Assembly: GCA_937959375.1 (NCBI GenBank) | Contig: CALGLS010000492.1 | Location: 1-9,647, forward strand | DNA: 9,647 bases | Source: an uncultured Saprospiraceae bacterium | GTDB taxonomy: Bacteria > Bacteroidota > Bacteroidia > Chitinophagales > Saprospiraceae | Direction of reading: 5' to 3' | Shown here: positions 5,847 to 9,647 of the stretch, in pieces | Layout: every line of letters starts with the position of its first letter | Position numbering within the stretch: the stretch's first letter is position 1 | Translations under genes and position numbers: made by a program | The notes under the pieces: generated by a model | Told to the model about the DNA's origin: nothing | The model's input: the letters and a program-made list of their open reading frames with translations, nothing else | Databases searched by the model: none

Positions 5847-5885
5847 CCGTAAAAGTTGCGCCCTAAAGCGGATATCCTTTTACGG
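5847..5885 (-). other. Hairpin spanning the stop codon of the small membrane-protein gene
   Basis: CCGTAAAAG (5847-5855) and CTTTTACGG (5877-5885) are a perfect 9-bp inverted repeat enclosing the stop codon (5863-5865). There is no T-tract on the minus-strand side, so an mRNA 3'-end structure is more likely than a classical terminator. Confidence 0.4.
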
Positions 5886-6021
5886 TAAGTACTACTAAAA
5901 TTGCTAAAGAAAAAATGACCAGCCAAAATCGAATGTCTTTGTATACCGCTGATTGTTTTTCTGAAATCACGTGTACTAAATTAAGTCCAAATAATAAATA
6001 CAGAATAGTTAAACATAGCAT
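5863..6021 (-). CDS. Small membrane protein, 52 residues, two predicted TM segments
   Basis: Reading the minus strand from the ATG at 6019-6021 gives an uninterrupted 52-codon frame ending in TAG. Two strongly hydrophobic segments, residues 3-19 (CLTILYLLFGLNLVHVI) and 32-47 (FWLVIFSLAILVVLTV), flank a charged loop (SEKQSAVYKDIR); the tail is KGYPL. This is the pattern of a helical hairpin in the cytoplasmic membrane. An in-frame stop 39-41 bases upstream fixes this ATG as the only reasonable start. Codon choice resembles the neighbouring genes. I do not recognise a family. It lies alone between nadC (convergent) and pyrD (same strand, 276 bp upstream); no exact promoter box was found. Confidence 0.55.
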   Translation of the reverse strand: MLCLTILYLLFGLNLVHVISEKQSAVYKDIRFWLVIFSLAILVVLTVKGYPL

Positions 6022-6296
6022 ATCTGTAAAATTTATAGCTTGAATAATTTACTTGTGTTTTACCCTGCAGGAATAAAACATTAGGTGAAATTAGTTTGCT
6101 ACAAAACTTCTTTTAACAATATGGTTATTGTTATCATTAAAAGAGGACTAAGTATTTTTTAAGGAAACTTAGCTTACAAAAAAGCATAATAGAAGGGGAA
6201 CTACTAAGGAGGGATCGATGCTAGAATAAATCTGTTATCCCTTAACCATTTCCAAAAAGGATGCCATCACGTTAAAGGATAATATGTTTTTAAGCC
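6022..6296. other. Gap between pyrD and the small membrane-protein gene
   Basis: This AT-rich stretch shows no gene-length frame on either strand. It should contain the promoter of the 52-residue gene. It ends with an imperfect hairpin after pyrD (6235-6282). Confidence 0.5.
6235..6282 (-). other. Hairpin just after pyrD
   Basis: On the minus strand TTATCCTTTAAC and GTTAAGGGATAA form a 12-bp stem with one G-U pair around 24 bases, starting 14 bases after the pyrD stop. The lack of a U-tract makes termination uncertain; a stabilising 3' structure is equally possible. Confidence 0.4.
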
Positions 6297-7337
6297 TTAG
6301 CTCCGTGCTAATATTGCCTTATTTATTCGCTTAATCATAGCAGGTCCCTCATAAACTAATCCTGAATAAACCTGCAATAATGCAGCACCTGCGTCGAGTT
6401 TCTCCAGTGCGTCTTCGGGTGTTACGATACCACCTACTCCAATAATAAAAAGTTTTTTATTCGACTTTTCGTAAAGATATCGGATGACTTCCGTTGCTCT
6501 ATTTTTTACAGGAGCGCCACTCAAACCTCCGTTTCCGATAGATTCGATTTCAGCATCGGAGGTTTTTAGCCCTGCTCTAGAGATCGTGGTGTTGGTAGCG
6601 ATCACCCCATCTATCTTGGTATCTTGTACAATGGCAAGAATGTCATCCAATTGTCCATCTGTTAAATCTGGTGCAATCTTCAGGAGTATGGGTTTGGGAG
6701 ATTGTTTGAGTTGATTTTTACGCTGCAGTAAAGAAAGTAATTTGGTAAGTGGCTCGCGATCTTGGAGTGCTCGAAGGTTGGGTGTGTTTGGCGAACTTAC
6801 GTTCACCACAAAATAGTCGACCCACGGAAACAAGGCTTCAAAGCATTTGACATAATCATCTGCAGCCTCTTCGTTCGGTGTTACTTTATTTTTCCCGATA
6901 TTTCCTCCAATAATAACATCTGTTGGTTTTCCTTTTTGCTTCAATCGTTCTACTAGTGCCTCTACCCCATCGTTATTGAAGCCCATTCTGTTAATCAATC
7001 CTTGGTCTGGTGGTAACCTAAAAAGACGCGGCAATGGGTTGCCGTCTTGCCCTTTCGGAGTAACCGTTCCTAATTCAATAAAACCAAATCCCAAAGCAGA
7101 CATCGCATGAAAGTATTTTCCATCCTTGTCAAAACCTGCGGCTAAGCCAACTGGATTTGCAAAGTCCAAACCTAAAAATGATCGACGTAAACGATCATCA
7201 TTACTTCGACAATACGTGCGAAATAACCATCCAACAATAGGAATCGCTAAAACGATCTTTAAACTTTTAACAGTAAAGTGGTGTGCTGATTCTGGAGAAA
7301 ATAAAAACAGGAATGGCTTAATTAATAATTTGTACAC
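6297..7337 (-). CDS. pyrD: Quinone-dependent dihydroorotate dehydrogenase (class 2)
   Basis: The 346-residue enzyme oxidises dihydroorotate to orotate in pyrimidine synthesis, passing electrons through FMN to membrane quinone. The N-terminal helices of class 2 enzymes are present (YKLLIKPFLFLFSPESAHHFT, residues 2-22), which mark the quinone-linked, membrane-associated type. FMN and active-site motifs follow: NPVGLAAGFDKDG (61-73), GFIELGTVTPKGQDGNPLPRLFR (85-107), INRMGFNNDG (115-124), NVSSPNTPNLR (179-189) with the catalytic base Ser182 expected for class 2, KIAPDL (220-225), ATNTT (247-251) and GVGGI (300-304). The start is a GTG (7335-7337); no in-frame ATG lies just upstream and the start agrees with the family N-terminus. 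The regulator gene ends 138 bp upstream; co-transcription is possible. Confidence 0.96.
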   Translation of the reverse strand: MYKLLIKPFLFLFSPESAHHFTVKSLKIVLAIPIVGWLFRTYCRSNDDRLRRSFLGLDFANPVGLAAGFDKDGKYFHAMSALGFGFIELGTVTPKGQDGNPLPRLFRLPPDQGLINRMGFNNDGVEALVERLKQKGKPTDVIIGGNIGKNKVTPNEEAADDYVKCFEALFPWVDYFVVNVSSPNTPNLRALQDREPLTKLLSLLQRKNQLKQSPKPILLKIAPDLTDGQLDDILAIVQDTKIDGVIATNTTISRAGLKTSDAEIESIGNGGLSGAPVKNRATEVIRYLYEKSNKKLFIIGVGGIVTPEDALEKLDAGAALLQVYSGLVYEGPAMIKRINKAILARS

Positions 7338-7475
7338 AGTCTTATGGTTGCGTTTAGTTAAAAAACGTTGATACCTTAATTCTGGAAATGGGAAGGGAGC
7401 TAAATATCACTGGTACTGGAATCTGAGCATTTACATAGGCGGAAAACGTTACAATACTCCGCTACATTTTTAATC

Positions 7476-8177
7476 TTAGTCCTTCGCTACAGGCGTTCCC
7501 TCTGCTTCCAATTTTTCCATATCTCGTATCAACAATCTACGGCGGTTAAAGGTAAGTATATTTTTGTTTCTAAGATCATTTAAGACGGTAGTAACTGTCT
7601 GACGAGAGGTAGCAGTGAGGTTTGCTATTTCCTGATGTGTCATAAAACGTCGGACCAACATTTCGTATCCAACACGTTGTCCTTTTTTTGCAGCTAAGTC
7701 TTTTAGAAACTCAATGATACGTGTTCTTGAATCTTTAAATACTAATGACTCCAAGCGTTTTTCCATTTCTAAAACTCTAGACCCCATTATTTTCATAAAA
7801 AACAAATTCAATGAGCCATGATCTCTTAGCAATTCCTTCATTTCAGTTACAGTCACGACACATGTTTCGGTGTCTTCCATAGCTAAGGCAAAATCTCGAC
7901 GTTTATCCTCTCCTACTAGTGAAAGCTCCCCAAATACCTCTCCCTGACTAAGAATAGCTTTGGTAATTTCTTTACCAGAATCTGCATAGTTACCTATCTT
8001 AACCCGACCAGAAGTTAGGAAAAATATCTTATCAGATAGTTCTTCAGGTAAATAAATGTAATCTCCCTTTTTGAATATCCGCTGAGCATGGGTTCCGTGT
8101 GAATCCCCCAGTTTCTTCGGGCAAAAAATTCCTGTTACATCTATGTTTTCTAAATACCAAAATGATTGATCGCTCAT
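7476..8177 (-). CDS. Crp/Fnr-family transcriptional regulator
   Basis: The 233-residue protein has the Crp/Fnr architecture. A cyclic-nucleotide-binding-type beta-roll covers about residues 33-115 (RIFKKGDYIYLPEE, IFFLTSGRVKIG, GEVFGELSLVGEDKRRDFALA). A long dimerisation helix follows at about 118-147 (LNLFFMKIMGSRVLEMEKRLESL). The winged helix-turn-helix lies at about 150-217, with MTHQEIANLTATSRQTVTTVLNDLRNKNIL (179-208) as the DNA-binding core. In E. coli Crp the nucleotide pocket uses Glu72 and Arg82-Ser83; here Glu84 and Arg94 are kept but Asp95 replaces Ser, so cAMP binding is doubtful. There is no Fnr-type cysteine cluster. Neighbours pyrD and dnaX do not reveal the regulon. Confidence 0.93.
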   Translation of the reverse strand: MSDQSFWYLENIDVTGIFCPKKLGDSHGTHAQRIFKKGDYIYLPEELSDKIFFLTSGRVKIGNYADSGKEITKAILSQGEVFGELSLVGEDKRRDFALAMEDTETCVVTVTEMKELLRDHGSLNLFFMKIMGSRVLEMEKRLESLVFKDSRTRIIEFLKDLAAKKGQRVGYEMLVRRFMTHQEIANLTATSRQTVTTVLNDLRNKNILTFNRRRLLIRDMEKLEAEGTPVAKD

Positions 8178-8183
8178 ATCTAT

Positions 8184-8191
8184 TAATTTTG
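8184..8191 (+). promoter_or_regulatory. Possible -7 box ahead of a 70-codon frame
   Basis: TAATTTTG fits TAnnTTTG exactly and lies 22 bases before the ATG at 8214. The -33 element is poor (ATTG at 8165-8168, spacing only 15), so a chance match in AT-rich DNA remains likely. Confidence 0.25.
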
Positions 8192-8213
8192 TCCAATAGC
8201 AAATCGAATAAGT

Positions 8214-8426
8214 ATGAAAGCCATTTGGGGGCTGCTTATTATTTCTAGTTTGTTATCTTTTAACGTGAGAACTAGCTTGTATCCAAGTGATGGGATTAGC
8301 TCAATAAGGTATAAAACAGTATTCCGATTGATATGTTTAACTCAAGGTCTTAAATCTATTAAAAATGTCTTTGACTGTTCAATTGAGGATACAAATGTGA
8401 TCATAAGACAATATAGTCACTTTTGA
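8214..8426 (+). CDS. Doubtful 70-residue hypothetical protein with signal-like N-terminus
   Basis: This frame is divergent from the regulator gene. Its first residues, MKAIWGLLIISSLLSFNV, look like a signal peptide or membrane anchor. The remainder (SLYPSDG...IIRQYSHF) shows no recognisable motif or composition bias. A TAnnTTTG box lies 22 bases upstream. Without homologues it may be a chance frame in the dnaX-regulator gap; it is listed because the strand has no other use here. Confidence 0.22.
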   Translation: MKAIWGLLIISSLLSFNVRTSLYPSDGISSIRYKTVFRLICLTQGLKSIKNVFDCSIEDTNVIIRQYSHF

Positions 8427-8435
8427 AAATTAATC

Positions 8436-8543
8436 GTTCTTTGACAAATCCCATGGCCAATGTTAAAATGAAAGCAAAAGAGACCGAAGGAAAGGTTGAT
8501 TTTATTTTATCATTGAGTTCTACCGCGAGATTTGTCAAAGAAC
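8436..8543 (-). repeat. 108-nt nested hairpin element with boxA-like arms
   Basis: GTTCTTTGACAAATC (8436-8450) and its exact reverse complement (8529-8543) form a 15-bp outer stem. Inside, CAATGTTAAAATGAAA (8458-8473) and TTTTATTTTATCATTG (8500-8515) pair at 14 of 16 positions. The apical 26 bases hold a possible ACC/GGT mini-stem. The 7- and 13-base side segments would be an internal loop. Each arm contains GTTCTTTGACA, matching the bacterial boxA form GYTCTTTRACA. The element begins 15 bases after the dnaX stop. It may be a 3'-end structure, a small RNA, or a mobile palindrome remnant. Confidence 0.6.
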
Positions 8544-8557
8544 CAAAGTTAATATGC

Positions 8558-9647
8558 TTATTCGCCTTCCAATTTCAAGTCAAAGCGTTCTCTAAAATCA
8601 TCCATCAATGGATTAATCGTTCGCATTTGGTTGTACTTTTCTTTATCATTGATTGGTCGCTTAGGCTTTTTTGTCATGTCTTGAGGAGCCATACTTGAAT
8701 CAACCTGTACATTTAAAATCAGCTTAGAGTTTCGAAGTTCCTTTCGCAAATATGGCATCAACTCCAACTCTTCCTGTACCATTGATTTCGACATTCTACT
8801 TCCAACAGAAACAGTGATATTACTACCTTCGACCTTAAAAGCTACTCGTTTCAAAGCAACTTTTACGGATTGTGATTTCATTTGTGCTAAGAAGCCCATC
8901 CAAGCTGCCTCTACATCTTCATGCGTTAGATTTTCTTGATTCACATGTTGAGACGCTTCCTGATTTACCTCTTCTTCCAGTTCGTCTAAACTTGGCAACT
9001 TAGTCATCTTCATAGAAGAACCAGTGTTGACATCTGGTTTCAAGTTTTGTACTGCTGGCATATTGATTGGCTTCGCCGTAGGAGGTGGCGTCGCTTTTTT
9101 CTCTTCCGGTTGCGAAGGATTGAGTGGAGCTTCTGGCTCTCGGACATTCTCTACAGGCATCGAAGCTTCGTACGTTACGTCCTTCGATCCTTCGTTTGTT
9201 TTTGCTGGAGCAACACTAGTCGTCGTTGTTATTGGAGCAGAAGCTCTTCGCTCTGCCACCACTGGTGGGCTTTTAAATGCAGCTACTGCTCTGTTGATGT
9301 AAGTCATTTTAATCAACGCCATCTCAACATGCAATCGCTTATTGCGGGCCATGCGATAGTTGACATCACAATCATTCCCGATATTCAATGCTGTTAGTAA
9401 AAAGGCAGCTGGTGCTTTCGCAGCTTGTTCTCTGTACATCGCTTTCAATTCATCACTTACCTGAAGCAGACCGAGTGTTTGTTCATCTTTACAAACCAAC
9501 AAATTACGCATGTGTTCAGATAACCCCATTACGAAGGTATCCTCCTCAAATCCTTTTCGCAAAACGTCATCAAAAACAACCATCACTTTCGACATGTCTT
9601 CTACCATCAACGCATCTACTACTTTAAAAAAGTAATCGTAGTCGAGT
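8558..9647 (-). CDS. dnaX: DNA polymerase III subunit gamma/tau, C-terminal part (5' end outside window)
   Basis: The frame runs off the right edge, leaving 362 C-terminal residues; the ATPase domains I-II are outside. The visible part starts in domain III, which forms the clamp-loader collar: LDYDYFFKVVDALMVEDMSKVMVVFDDVLRKGF through NKRLHVEMALIKMTYI (window residues 1-118). A Pro/Thr/Ala/Glu-rich flexible linker follows (about 125-225). A C-terminal domain (about 240-345) includes EDVEAAWMGFLAQMKSQSVKVALKRVAFKVEGSNITVSVGS, as in Bacteroidota tau subunits that contact polymerase alpha. DnaX is the motor and organiser of the replicase clamp loader. A GAG-AAA-AAA-GCG run in the linker is a weak candidate for frameshifting to a gamma form. 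The gene is followed directly by the boxA-armed hairpin. Confidence 0.94.
   Translation of the reverse strand, partial: LDYDYFFKVVDALMVEDMSKVMVVFDDVLRKGFEEDTFVMGLSEHMRNLLVCKDEQTLGLLQVSDELKAMYREQAAKAPAAFLLTALNIGNDCDVNYRMARNKRLHVEMALIKMTYINRAVAAFKSPPVVAERRASAPITTTTSVAPAKTNEGSKDVTYEASMPVENVREPEAPLNPSQPEEKKATPPPTAKPINMPAVQNLKPDVNTGSSMKMTKLPSLDELEEEVNQEASQHVNQENLTHEDVEAAWMGFLAQMKSQSVKVALKRVAFKVEGSNITVSVGSRMSKSMVQEELELMPYLRKELRNSKLILNVQVDSSMAPQDMTKKPKRPINDKEKYNQMRTINPLMDDFRERFDLKLEGE

Noticed and set aside
6206..6229. A perfect AAGGAGG followed by ATG (6218-6220)
   Set aside because: The frame is only ATG CTA GAA TAA, three codons. Bacteroidota rarely depend on Shine-Dalgarno sites and nothing follows in frame.
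8423..8698. Plus-strand frame overlapping the hairpin element and the dnaX 3' end
   Set aside because: It begins with TTG, runs through the inverted repeat and then antisense to conserved dnaX codons.
9024..9397. Plus-strand frames antisense to dnaX
   Set aside because: They are low-complexity reversals of the Pro/Thr/Ala linker codons and overlap a well-supported dnaX frame.

Overview
The window looks like a chromosomal, housekeeping-rich segment from a Bacteroidota bacterium, probably a gliding or Saprospiria-like lineage. The evidence is a GldB-type lipoprotein, a PorT-like outer-membrane barrel, AT-rich 5' regions without Shine-Dalgarno sites, and several matches to the Bacteroidota promoter form TTTG-N19-21-TAnnTTTG. 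There are no rRNA or tRNA genes, no CRISPR array, no transposase and no phage gene.

Layout, left to right. A 5'-truncated FKBP-type prolyl isomerase (+) converges on tatA (-), with a bidirectional terminator between them. Two more minus-strand genes follow: an isopenicillin-N-synthase-like Fe(II)/2-oxoglutarate oxygenase and gldB. The gap between them holds two near-identical long palindromic elements of 130 and 153 bp. A 319-bp hairpin-rich gap leads to two plus-strand genes, an outer-membrane beta-barrel protein and nadC, each followed by a clear hairpin terminator. The 696-bp gap after nadC is not empty: on the minus strand it encodes a 52-residue protein with two predicted membrane segments. 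Then come pyrD, a Crp/Fnr-type regulator and the 3' part of dnaX, all on the minus strand. Between dnaX and the regulator lies a 108-nt hairpin-forming element whose perfect 15-bp arms resemble the boxA antitermination motif.

Functionally this is a mix: envelope folding, export and motility (FKBP, TatA, GldB, barrel), nucleotide and cofactor synthesis (NadC for NAD, PyrD for pyrimidines), replication (DnaX) and one transcription factor. Spacings and terminators suggest mostly single-gene transcription units. I see no defence island or obvious new multi-gene system. The unusual material is intergenic: the twin palindromes, the boxA-armed hairpin, the small membrane-protein gene, and the 19-nt palindrome just before the barrel gene.
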